Assembly (NCBI RefSeq): GCF_943193215.1
Contig: NZ_CALPDH010000010.1
Coordinates: forward strand, 103,298 to 167,297
Length of the DNA stretch: 64,000 bases
Direction: 5' to 3'
DNA from: Acetatifactor aquisgranensis
GTDB taxonomy: Bacteria; Bacillota; Clostridia; Lachnospirales; Lachnospiraceae
Part shown: positions 45,050 through 53,426 of the stretch, piece by piece
Layout of the letters: the number at the start of each line of letters is the position of its first letter
Position numbering within the stretch: the first letter of the stretch is position 1
Program-made: the position numbers and the translations under genes
Notes under the pieces: model-generated
Seen by the model: the letters and a program-made list of their open reading frames with translations, nothing else
What the model was told of the DNA's origin: nothing
The model's database searches: none

Positions 45050-46789
45050 TTATCGTTGTACCGTTGTGAGACTAACGTCAAACAGATAATTCCCCGCCTC
45101 GTCCACTTTCCGCTGTTCCGCAAAATGACATGCCACATAATGCCCGGGCTTCACCTCCGTAAGCGGAGGCGGAGCCACCTTGCACTTGTCGCAGGCCATG
45201 AAGCACCGGGTATGGAACTTGCACCCGGAGGGCGGCTTGATGGGACTGGGGATATTCCCCTCCAGAATGATGCGCTGCCTGGTCAGGCTGTCCGGATCCG
45301 TTGTGGGGATGGAAGAGAGCAGCGCAATGGTGTAAGGATGGCGCGGGTCGCTGAAGATTTCGTCCGTCTCCGCCACCTCTACCATATTGCCCAGGTACAT
45401 GACGCCGATGCGGTCTGAGATGTACCGCACCACCGACAGATTGTGGGAGATGAACAGATAGGTCAGGCCCTCTCGCTCTTTCAGTTCCTGCAGCAGATTG
45501 ATGATCTGGGACTGGATGGATACGTCCAGGGCGGACACGCACTCGTCACAGACCACGAATTTCGGCTTTACGGCCAGAGACCTTGCGATGCAGATGCGCT
45601 GCCTCTGCCCGCCGGAGAACTGGTGGGGATAACGGTTGTACATATAGTTCTGGAGACCGCAGGAATTCATCACCCTGAACACATACTCCTGCATCTTCCG
45701 GGAACCGGCCTTGAAGAACCTGTGGGTCACCAGCCCCTCCTCGATAATGCGCCCAACGGTCATGCGGGGGTTCAGGGAGGAATAGGGATCCTGGAAGATG
45801 ATCTGCAGGTCTTTGCGCAGATGGCGCATTTCATTGTATTTCAGGCGCTTCAGGTCTACGCCGTCATCCAGCATGGACTCGTACCTGGCAAATTCGGAAT
45901 CCTTTTCATAGGGGGCTTTCAGCTGCCGGATCTTCGCATCGATTTCCGCGGCCGCTTCCAGGAGCTTTCCCTGCTGCGCGGTCAGCGCATTTCGCTTCTG
46001 CGTCAACTTATCTATCTTTTCCCGAATGCTCCGGCCTTTCTGTTCTGATTGCTCCGGTGGAATCTCCTCCAACAGTCCCTCTTTCACGTCTATCTTCAGA
46101 GAGATATCTTCCGCCTGAGCGGCCAGAGCCGCAGCCTGGAAAGCGAGCCTGTATCTGTCGGACAACAGGGAAGCGCCTTTGCGAGTCTCGCGCACCATGA
46201 ATCCCCCCAGAATCTTGGCACAGCCCTCCAGCGCCGTCCGGGCATCGCACAAAGCCAGGTTCTTGCTCTGCAAATCGAAAAAAGTGGCGTTTTCCCCGAG
46301 CTCATCGCATTTTTTCGTCAATTCCTCCGCATGGGCCCGGGCCTTATGGTACTTTTCGATATACTTTTCCGCGTGGGAGAGCGTATCCATCACATAGCCG
46401 GGGGCCACCTCTTCCAGGGTCCGCCCGTAATACATGGTGCTGCCCGCAGTCTGCTCATAGAGCTGGAGCAGCACCCGGCCCAGCGTGGACTTGCCGCAAC
46501 CGGACTCGCCCACCAGGCCGAAAGTCTCGCCGCGGTAGATGTCGATAGAGATGTCCTCATTGGCACGGACATACATCTGCCTGGTGAAAAGGGAGGACTT
46601 CGCCACGGGGAAATATTTCTTCAGGTTCGTGATGGTCAGCAGTTTTTCCCGGGACGGTGCATGCCCGGCAGCCGCCCCTGCCTCCGGCGGGGTTCCGTGA
46701 TCGGCAGAAGCTGCCGTGGATGGCCTGCCATTTGTAAGCTTTGCTTTCTCTGCGGGTGATATTTCATTTTCGGACTGTGAGTTTCCCAT
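45050..46789 (-). CDS. Oligopeptide ABC transporter ATPase, OppF type, with helical insertion
   Basis: 579 residues, against about 320 for ordinary OppF. A 50-residue Pro/Ala-rich N-terminal tail precedes the ATPase. Walker A GESGCGKST is near 94-102, the Q-loop IIFQDPYSSLNPR near 351-363, signature SGGQRQR, Walker B VVCDECVSALD (Cys where most have Pro). Between Walker A strand and Q-loop lie about 205 extra, mostly helical and charged residues (about 129-337). The OppF C-terminal zinc or peptide motif CKFHTRC is present. ATG 46789 chosen over GTG 46798, which abuts AGGAGG. Overlaps the OppD-type gene. Last gene of the left Opp operon. Confidence 0.88.
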   Translation of the reverse strand: MGNSQSENEISPAEKAKLTNGRPSTAASADHGTPPEAGAAAGHAPSREKLLTITNLKKYFPVAKSSLFTRQMYVRANEDISIDIYRGETFGLVGESGCGKSTLGRVLLQLYEQTAGSTMYYGRTLEEVAPGYVMDTLSHAEKYIEKYHKARAHAEELTKKCDELGENATFFDLQSKNLALCDARTALEGCAKILGGFMVRETRKGASLLSDRYRLAFQAAALAAQAEDISLKIDVKEGLLEEIPPEQSEQKGRSIREKIDKLTQKRNALTAQQGKLLEAAAEIDAKIRQLKAPYEKDSEFARYESMLDDGVDLKRLKYNEMRHLRKDLQIIFQDPYSSLNPRMTVGRIIEEGLVTHRFFKAGSRKMQEYVFRVMNSCGLQNYMYNRYPHQFSGGQRQRICIARSLAVKPKFVVCDECVSALDVSIQSQIINLLQELKEREGLTYLFISHNLSVVRYISDRIGVMYLGNMVEVAETDEIFSDPRHPYTIALLSSIPTTDPDSLTRQRIILEGNIPSPIKPPSGCKFHTRCFMACDKCKVAPPPLTEVKPGHYVACHFAEQRKVDEAGNYLFDVSLTTVQR

Positions 46790-47783
46790 GTGCGTCACTC
46801 CTCCTTTCTTCTTTATCCGGATAGAAACAGCGAATCAGCTGCCCCTCCGCAATCTGCTCCAGAGAGGGCTCTTCCTCCACGCATTTTTGTGTACAGTACT
46901 TGCACCGGGGCGCGAATTTGCATCCCCTGGGAAGATCCAGCGGATGGGGCACCACGCCGGGGATAGGGTCAAGCTTTGCCCGGTCATCGTTCAGCCGGGG
47001 AATAGAGAACATCAGCCCCTCCGTATAGGGGTGGCTCTGCCTGCAGTCCGCGAAAATCAGCTTCGCGGGGGCCTGTTCCACCACCTGCCCGCAGTACATG
47101 ACTACGACATCGTCAGCCATCTCGTTGATGACTCCCAGATCATGGGTGATGAACATGATGGCTGTCCCGTTCTCTTTCTGCAGATCGTTCATCAGCTTCA
47201 AAATCTGGGCCTGGATTGTCACGTCCAGGGCAGTGGTAGGTTCGTCGGCAATGAGGATGTCCGGCTTGCAGGCCAGAGCCATGGCAATCATTACCCGCTG
47301 CCGCATGCCGCCGGAAAGCTGATGGGGATACTGGCGCGCCACGGCCTCCGGATTGGGAATCTGCACGGCTTTCAGCATCTCCACGCATTTTGCCTCGGCC
47401 TCTTTCTTCTTCATGTTCTGATGAATCATAAAAGGCTCGGACAGCTGGCGCCTTATGGTAAAAACCGGGTTCAGGGAAGTCATGGGCTCCTGGAAGATGA
47501 CGGAAATCCGGTTGCCCCGGATATGGTACATCTCCTGAGTAGATACCTTGGCCAGATTCTGCCCGTCAAAAGTCACCGTGCCGCCTGCGATATAGCCGTT
47601 GGCATCCAGCAGCCGCAGGACGCTCATGGCAGTGACGCTCTTTCCGGATCCCGATTCGCCCACGATACCCAGTGTCCGGCCCGGATAGATAGAATAGGAA
47701 ACATCATTCACGGCCTTTACAGTGCCGTTCCTGGTCTTAAAAAATGTACGAAGGTTTTTCACCTCCAGCAAAGGTTCAGCCAT
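46764..47783 (-). CDS. oppD: Oligopeptide ABC transporter ATPase, OppD type
   Basis: 339 residues, ordinary length. Walker A GESGSGKSVT, Q-loop VIFQEPMTSLNPVF, signature LSGGMRQRV, Walker B LIADEPTTALDVT, and the OppD/DppD C-terminal cysteine motif with RGCKFAPRCKYC. Start ATG 47783 shares one base with the OppC-type stop (TAATG), so translation is coupled. Unlike its counterpart in the right operon it has no insertion; here the insertion is in the OppF-type partner. Confidence 0.93.
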   Translation of the reverse strand: MAEPLLEVKNLRTFFKTRNGTVKAVNDVSYSIYPGRTLGIVGESGSGKSVTAMSVLRLLDANGYIAGGTVTFDGQNLAKVSTQEMYHIRGNRISVIFQEPMTSLNPVFTIRRQLSEPFMIHQNMKKKEAEAKCVEMLKAVQIPNPEAVARQYPHQLSGGMRQRVMIAMALACKPDILIADEPTTALDVTIQAQILKLMNDLQKENGTAIMFITHDLGVINEMADDVVVMYCGQVVEQAPAKLIFADCRQSHPYTEGLMFSIPRLNDDRAKLDPIPGVVPHPLDLPRGCKFAPRCKYCTQKCVEEEPSLEQIAEGQLIRCFYPDKEERRSDAHGKLTVRK

Positions 47784-49726
47784 TATTTTTCCACCTCCGA
47801 TTTCGGGTCAAGCACATCGCGCAGGGTATCGCCGATGATATTGATGCAGATTACCACTATGGAAAGGAACAGCGCGGGGAACACCCATCTCCACCAGAAA
47901 GACTGTATTACCAGAGCGCTGCGGGAGCCGTCCAGCATATTTCCCCAGGTAGGGCGGGGGAGCTGTACGCCGAAGCCCAGGTAGGAGAGGGAGGATTCGG
48001 TCAGCATACAGCTGGCGAAATCCAGCGTCACCGTCACCAGAATGACGGACACGATATTGGGCAGGATATGCCGGAAAGCAATCCTCTTCTCCCTGACGCC
48101 CATGGAGCGGGCGGCAGTGACGAATTCCTTTTCGCGCTCCGCCAGAATCTGTCCTCTTACCAGCCTGGCCAGCCCGGTCCAGGAGAGTACGCCCAGGATG
48201 AGCATGATAATGACTATCCTGGTGTCTTCGTGTATGTCGGAGCCCTGGAAGATGGCGGACAGGCACAGGGCAAAGGGCAGGAAAGGAATGGCCCCCACGA
48301 TTTCCGTCAGCCGCATCAGGAGCATGTCCACGGCGCCGCCGAAGTACCCGGAGATACAGCCGATGATGATGCCGATGATGGTGGAGACGATGACGGCCAC
48401 GGCGCCTACCGTCATGGTCATCCTGCCGCCGTTCATGATGCGGTTGAACACATCGCGGCCCATGTCGTCCGTGCCCATAAGATACCCTTTTAAGCCCCAG
48501 CTGTCCACGAACTTCCCATCCTTGAAAGCATAATTCTGGAAGCCGCTGGCATATACGGTGTCCACGGCCCCGGCCTCAGTGAGCTTTGCAGGGATATTGC
48601 ACTGATTGCGGTAATTCTGCCCCCAGGCGTAGACCCTGCCCTGGTCGGTGGTCAGCACGAAATGCCTGGTTCCGCCGGAGACAGTGACCGCGTTTTCGCC
48701 CTCCGGAAGCTCGGGCAGGGGCTCTTTCATGCCGCTGACTACGATTTCGCCGTCATCCAGCACCAGAGCCAGCGCGTTGCCGGAAGCGGCGATATCCACT
48801 ACCTTGCGGTCTTTGATGTATTCGAACAGGTCGGTGCTCACAGCGCGCCCGCTCTCGTCCGGCACGCTGATGATGTTGTACTTGGTGCTCTTGCCGCAGA
48901 CAAAAGAACCGTTCTCATCGATTCCGTAGATGCCGTCATTGGTAAAGGCCAGCTTGACGATTTTGCTTTCATTCTTGCCATGCTTGATGACAGAGGAGAG
49001 GTTGGTGGCGGAGAGCCCGTCGTTGCCCCAGGCGTAGATGGTCCCGTCCTCCATGAGGATGGCCGTCACCTGATTGCCGCAGATGAGCTGCCGTACCTGG
49101 GAGGCGTCTATGGTGCCGTTTAACAGTTCGTCCGGCTCTTTCCTGGCAGAGGCGATCATAGAGCCCTCCAGGCCGTACTGTCCGTTGTCGTACTCGCCCC
49201 AGGCATAGACATGTCCATCCTGGGAGATGGCCACGCAGTGGTCCGAGCCTGCGGCCACATGAGCGATTTTGCTGTTCTTTACTTCCTCCGGGATATTCAT
49301 CACGTCCCTGGCCGGGTCTCCGGAGATATTCACGTACTGGCCCCACATGGATACCTTGCCCTCCGTGTCCACGCCGATAGTGAACGTGCCCCGGGAGGAG
49401 ATATCCACCACACCGTCTTTCATGCCCTCCGGCAGCTTCATCAGGCTCTGGGTAGGGGCCATATTGGTGTGCAGCATCTCGCTGCCCGTCTCTGTCAGGT
49501 CCGCCGGCGCGATGGCCGAGCCGATGAAGACGAAGAGGAACATCCCCGCGAGGATGATGACCGCGCCGGTAGCCAGGGGCTTGCGGAAGAAACGCCTGAC
49601 GGCCAGCTTGGAGGGACTGTCATAGCGCTCGTCGGCAACTGTCAGTTCCCTGGAACCGCCAAGGAGTGTTCGGGATGCTCCGTTGAACATCCTGTACAGC
49701 CAGCGGAAAGGTGTGAAACTTTTCAT
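47783..49726 (-). CDS. OppC-type permease with seven-repeat RCC1-like beta-propeller
   Basis: 647 residues, about twice normal OppC. Helix 1 at about 52-72 is followed by an external domain (105-412) built of seven repeats: VDISSRGTFTIGVDTEGKVSMWG, then units ending HVYAWGEYDNGQYG, TIYAWGNDG, ENGSFVCG, DDGEIVVSG, GRVYAWGQNYRNQ and GKFVDSWG. This is the RCC1 pattern and the number of a closed propeller. The permease then resumes with LMGTDDMGRDVFNRI (415-430) and the EAA loop AARSMGVREKRIAFRHILPN. The insertion falls exactly in the first extracytoplasmic loop. The frame is intact across it. Third gene of the left Opp operon. Confidence 0.92.
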   Translation of the reverse strand: MKSFTPFRWLYRMFNGASRTLLGGSRELTVADERYDSPSKLAVRRFFRKPLATGAVIILAGMFLFVFIGSAIAPADLTETGSEMLHTNMAPTQSLMKLPEGMKDGVVDISSRGTFTIGVDTEGKVSMWGQYVNISGDPARDVMNIPEEVKNSKIAHVAAGSDHCVAISQDGHVYAWGEYDNGQYGLEGSMIASARKEPDELLNGTIDASQVRQLICGNQVTAILMEDGTIYAWGNDGLSATNLSSVIKHGKNESKIVKLAFTNDGIYGIDENGSFVCGKSTKYNIISVPDESGRAVSTDLFEYIKDRKVVDIAASGNALALVLDDGEIVVSGMKEPLPELPEGENAVTVSGGTRHFVLTTDQGRVYAWGQNYRNQCNIPAKLTEAGAVDTVYASGFQNYAFKDGKFVDSWGLKGYLMGTDDMGRDVFNRIMNGGRMTMTVGAVAVIVSTIIGIIIGCISGYFGGAVDMLLMRLTEIVGAIPFLPFALCLSAIFQGSDIHEDTRIVIIMLILGVLSWTGLARLVRGQILAEREKEFVTAARSMGVREKRIAFRHILPNIVSVILVTVTLDFASCMLTESSLSYLGFGVQLPRPTWGNMLDGSRSALVIQSFWWRWVFPALFLSIVVICINIIGDTLRDVLDPKSEVEK

Positions 49727-49743
49727 GTTAATCTGTCCCTCCT

Positions 49744-50772
49744 TTACTTATTCACGCGGACCCTGGGGTCTGCCAGCCCGTAGGCGATGTCTACAATCAG
49801 GTTGCCCAAAAGCCCCAGGATGACATAGAACATCTGAAGCAGCAGAACCACCTCAAAGTCCTTGCTGTTCAGGCTGAGTATATAAATGCGGCCTACTCCG
49901 TTCAGGCCGAAGATATTCTCGATTACGATAGACCCTGAAAAAATGCCTACGAACCACCCGATTACCAGCGTGATGATGGGAATCAGCGCGTTGCGGAAAG
50001 CGTGGCTGTAGATGACCGTCTTCTCTGCCAGGCCCTTGGCCCTGGCGGTGCGGATGCAGTCAAGGGAAAGCGCCTCCGACATGGAAGCCCGAACATAGCG
50101 GGTCATGCCGCCCAGAGAAGAGAAAGTCATGACAATCAGAGGAAGCGCCATATAATACAGTCGGTCTTTCAGCTCGGCAAGGCCGGTATAACTGGAACCC
50201 GGCGTCTTCATGCCTGAGACCGGGAACCACTTCAGCATGATGGCAAAAATCCAGATGAATACGATTGCGATGATGAAGCCCGGGATGCTGTAGCCGATGA
50301 TGGTGCCCACCTGGACGGCGGTATCCCGTTTGCTGCCCCTGTGGACGGCACAGAAGATGCCCAGGGGAATCGTTATGCCCAGCCCCAGAACCGTGGCGAA
50401 AATATTGATGAACACAGTGTTTTTCAGCGGATCGGCCAGAACTTCTTTCGCCGGCCTGTCATATTCGTAGCTGTATCCCAGGTTCCCCTGAAGAATTCCG
50501 TTGTACTTTCCGTTGATGGGCCCCAGGCCGATCCAGCCCAGATAGCGCACCAACACATTCTGATCCGTCCCCAGCTCTTTTCTCAGTTCCTCTATCCTTG
50601 CCAGGTACAGCTCAGTGGCGTTTTCCGTGGTCTTAAGCCCTTTCCTGTAAGGTTCCGCCTCGGCCACGGCCCGGTCAAAGGGAATGAGAGAGTACACGAA
50701 GAACATGAGGAAGGAGAGAATCAGGAGGACTACAACCATATAGCCAAACCTTTTCAGTATATACTTGCCCAT
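49744..50772 (-). CDS. oppB: Oligopeptide ABC transporter permease, OppB type
   Basis: 342 residues with six helices. Helix 1 about 9-30, conserved GNLGYSYEYDRPAKEVLADPL, EAA loop TARAKGLAEKTVIYSHAFRNALIP, and C-terminal IAYGLADPRVR. Length normal for OppB/DppB. I chose ATG 50772 (MGKYILKRF), preceded by GGGG at 6 bases; upstream in-frame ATGs at 50784 and 50844 lack a ribosome site. Pairs with the propeller-bearing OppC-type protein to form the membrane channel. Confidence 0.92.
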   Translation of the reverse strand: MGKYILKRFGYMVVVLLILSFLMFFVYSLIPFDRAVAEAEPYRKGLKTTENATELYLARIEELRKELGTDQNVLVRYLGWIGLGPINGKYNGILQGNLGYSYEYDRPAKEVLADPLKNTVFINIFATVLGLGITIPLGIFCAVHRGSKRDTAVQVGTIIGYSIPGFIIAIVFIWIFAIMLKWFPVSGMKTPGSSYTGLAELKDRLYYMALPLIVMTFSSLGGMTRYVRASMSEALSLDCIRTARAKGLAEKTVIYSHAFRNALIPIITLVIGWFVGIFSGSIVIENIFGLNGVGRIYILSLNSKDFEVVLLLQMFYVILGLLGNLIVDIAYGLADPRVRVNK

Positions 50773-50853
50773 ATCATACCCCATTTCTGATAATGATGTA
50801 AAAAGGGGCAGTCGTCTTGACGGCCGCCCCACTCCAAATCTCAAACCTGTCGT

Positions 50854-53040
50854 TTAGAAGCCCTTTACATTTGCGTACAGAAGAGCCGCAGCCGGACCGC
50901 GGAACGGACTGGTATGGAAATTCTCAATCTTGGAATTGAAGACATCATAGTAGTAATTGGAGTACAGAGGGATATCGGGCATCAGCTCGTTCCATCTCTC
51001 TACGTAGCCCATGTACCACTGGTTGAACTCATCCTCCGTGGCGGCATTGTATACCATTGCCATGGACAGATAGTCCATGCCCAGCTTGTCGCCGGAAGCT
51101 TCCACGGCAGCCTCATAACTGAGCTTCTCGCCTTTCAGGTCATAAGGGAAGTCCAGGTCATAAGGGTCATAGAGCTTGTTGGAAGAGTTGGTGAACCATG
51201 CAGGGTCATGGGACCACTGATAGGAAGTGTCAAGGTTCGTCAGCGCCGAAAAGCCGGTAGCCAGGTTGTACATGCCATAGGTGGGAACGCCATTGTAGCC
51301 GTAGCTGGGCTCACGGTAGATCTCACCGAGAAGCTTGTTGAAATCGCCTGTGGTGGAACGGATTACCATGCCTGCCGCTGCCAGGTCGGAACTGTTGGCC
51401 AGGGTGGTGGAAATCAGGTCAGTCACTTCGTTGGGAGTGGAACCGAACCAGTTGATGGCCAGAGGCATATAGTACTCGCCGCCGATCTCTACAGTTTCAT
51501 AGGTCACGCCGTCTGTGTTGGAAACGGAAGCGTAGGTCTTATTGGCGCCGTCCAGGGCGTTCGCCTCTTCGGCGGTCAGCTTCTTGTAACGGACCGCATC
51601 GACTCCGTCAGCGCCCTCCACGAAGTCTTCCCCCTTGGAGTTGTAGATCCATCCGCCCTGCTCCAGGAGCGCTTTCGCGGTCTCGGGAGAGAAAGAGTAA
51701 TCAATTAGCTCGACGTCATCCTGTACCGCTTTCCAGGGACCAAGGTCAGGGCTGTAAGGGCCGTCCACCACCACGCCGTAGCCGCCGGTAAAGGTCTGGC
51801 AGAACTCGGTACGGTTCAGCAGATAAGCAATTGCCTGGCGCACTTCCTGGAACATGGTAGGACCAAAGTCGCAGTCGAACTGGATTTTGCCGTAACCGGC
51901 TCTCTGATAGTGGACTTCGGAGAAATTCTCGCCGTCCACCACTGCCAGGGCAGCGGTGGTGTCCTTGCCGCCTGTGACCTCGCCCAGGATATCGGTGCCG
52001 CCGCTGGTAAGCTCCTCCAGCTGGGTTTCCTGAATCAGCTTCACATAGACAATGGTCTCGATGGAGGGAGTCTGTCCCTCGTAATTGCCCTTGAATTCGG
52101 GATTCAGGGTCAGGGTGGCCTGCTTTGTGGAGGCATCCCAGTCGGAGACCACATAGGGGCCGGAGAAAGGATACTTGGTCAGATCATAACGGTTCTCCTC
52201 GATTTCCTTTGCCTTTACAAAGCTGTCGCCGTCCTTTTCATAGAAATTCCCGGTCAGATATGCGCCGTTGCCGTCGTCTGCGATATCCACGCCCTCACCC
52301 AAAAACAGGCCCATGGGATAGGGGTCGAGACCGGCATAAGTATAGGCGAAGTAATAGGGATAATAATCGGAAGATACCGTCACGGAATAGCTGTAGTCGC
52401 TCAAAAGGCGGACGCCCGCGAACTCCTTGGAAGTGCCCTCCGCTTCTTCGCCTGTGTAGGCATGGAATTCATCAAATCCTATAAATGCATTGCCTGCCAT
52501 GCCCGGATGCCCTGCCTCCATGGCAACGGGGCTGGAAAAAGCCAGAGCCCTTACCAGGTAATTCTTGGCGGTGATGGGCGTGCCGTCGCTGAAAGTCAGC
52601 CCCTCGTTGATTTCCACGGTGAAAGTGGCTGTGCCGTCTTCGTTTTCCGTCTTCGTGTGGCTTTTTACGGCAGTGTCGTTCCACACCAGATTGCCGTCTT
52701 CCGCCACTTCCTGGGTTCCGTATCCTATGGTCAGACGCCCGATATCCTGGTCGGACGCGCCCACGGAGCTGGTGCCCCAGCCCGGATAGCGGAAATCGCC
52801 GGTCAGGTCGGTGGTGTTGCCCATGATGACCTTGTTCTCGTAAGTGCCGTCGCCTGCCGCGGCAGAACCCTCATCTGGGGGGGCACTTTCCGAACCCTCA
52901 TCGGATGACGGCGCCTCGTCAGATTCAGCCTGGCTTGACGAATCGCTGCTCTCTGTCGGCGTGCCGCCGTTTCCGCAGGCCGCCATACTCATGGCCATGG
53001 CGGATGCCAGCAGAAGAGCAAGTAGCTTTCTTCTTTTCAT
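50854..53040 (-). CDS. oppA: Peptide-binding lipoprotein, OppA type (family 5), left operon
   Basis: 728 residues. Lipoprotein signal with C22 (MAACGNGG), a Ser/Glu-rich linker to about 60, then a family-5 binding domain with TFTVEINEGLTFSDGTPITAKNYL, YPFSGPYVVSDWD, FQEVRQAIAYLLNRTEF and LAINWFGSTPNEVT. Longer than typical OppA (about 540), with extra segments in the middle. AGGAGG precedes ATG 53040. First gene of the operon oppA-oppB-oppC(RCC1)-oppD-oppF; strong promoter at 53138-53166. Peptides are the probable ligand, but nickel or sugar binders exist in this family. Confidence 0.9.
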   Translation of the reverse strand: MKRRKLLALLLASAMAMSMAACGNGGTPTESSDSSSQAESDEAPSSDEGSESAPPDEGSAAAGDGTYENKVIMGNTTDLTGDFRYPGWGTSSVGASDQDIGRLTIGYGTQEVAEDGNLVWNDTAVKSHTKTENEDGTATFTVEINEGLTFSDGTPITAKNYLVRALAFSSPVAMEAGHPGMAGNAFIGFDEFHAYTGEEAEGTSKEFAGVRLLSDYSYSVTVSSDYYPYYFAYTYAGLDPYPMGLFLGEGVDIADDGNGAYLTGNFYEKDGDSFVKAKEIEENRYDLTKYPFSGPYVVSDWDASTKQATLTLNPEFKGNYEGQTPSIETIVYVKLIQETQLEELTSGGTDILGEVTGGKDTTAALAVVDGENFSEVHYQRAGYGKIQFDCDFGPTMFQEVRQAIAYLLNRTEFCQTFTGGYGVVVDGPYSPDLGPWKAVQDDVELIDYSFSPETAKALLEQGGWIYNSKGEDFVEGADGVDAVRYKKLTAEEANALDGANKTYASVSNTDGVTYETVEIGGEYYMPLAINWFGSTPNEVTDLISTTLANSSDLAAAGMVIRSTTGDFNKLLGEIYREPSYGYNGVPTYGMYNLATGFSALTNLDTSYQWSHDPAWFTNSSNKLYDPYDLDFPYDLKGEKLSYEAAVEASGDKLGMDYLSMAMVYNAATEDEFNQWYMGYVERWNELMPDIPLYSNYYYDVFNSKIENFHTSPFRGPAAALLYANVKGF

Positions 53041-53091
53041 AATGATTTTTTCCTCCTATATTTGTAATCCTGGATATGATACGCGCAGCAT

Positions 53092-53166
53092 TGAATACTT
53101 GTATACAATAAAACGCGGCATAATACCAGTCCAATTTAGTATAAATTACACTTCTGTAATTGTCAA
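53092..53166 (-). promoter_or_regulatory. Promoter and operators of the left Opp operon
   Basis: On the minus strand TTGACA (53166-53161), 17-base spacer, TATACT (53143-53138). The spacer contains the inverted repeat AATTACA-CTTC-TGTAATT. Downstream, at 53109-53092, ATTGTATACAAGTATTCA includes the perfect palindrome TTGTATACAA, a GntR-like operator pattern. The 16-mer AGTGTAATTTATACTA (53152-53137) and this 18-mer recur at the right Opp operon with the same 28-base gap. Confidence 0.8.
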
Positions 53167-53426
53167 GATTTTTTTGTCTATTTCTTAACACAAGACAGTG
53201 AATTGTAGTATAGAATGCCAAACGTTTTTGGTCATTTTCACCCATATTATCTTTATTTTTCCTCTTTATTCAAACGATATGAAATATATTCCGACAAACA
53301 TTTCAGAAAAAGTGCCAAAACAGGAATGCGAGAATTTTATAAAATATGCAAAACGCATATTATGCCATTTTTCGTAAAAATGAAGCGGAATTGATTTCGG
53401 TATGATAATCGTACGGCAACAGGTTT
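53167..53426. other. AT-rich non-coding stretch beside the integrase
   Basis: About 260 bases, clearly more AT-rich than its surroundings. It holds the inverted repeat AATATGC-AAAAC-GCATATT (53343-53361) and GGCATAAT/ATTATGCC at 53118 and 53359 in inverted orientation. It could contain integrase binding or attachment sites; no direct-repeat core was found. Confidence 0.35.

Noticed and set aside
46716..47984. Plus-strand open frame of 422 codons over the Opp ATPase genes
   Set aside because: No ribosome site or recognisable motif, and it lies antisense to two clear ATPases.
51910..52908. Plus-strand open frame of 332 codons
   Set aside because: Antisense to the OppA-type lipoprotein gene; hydrophobic stretches are mirror effects.
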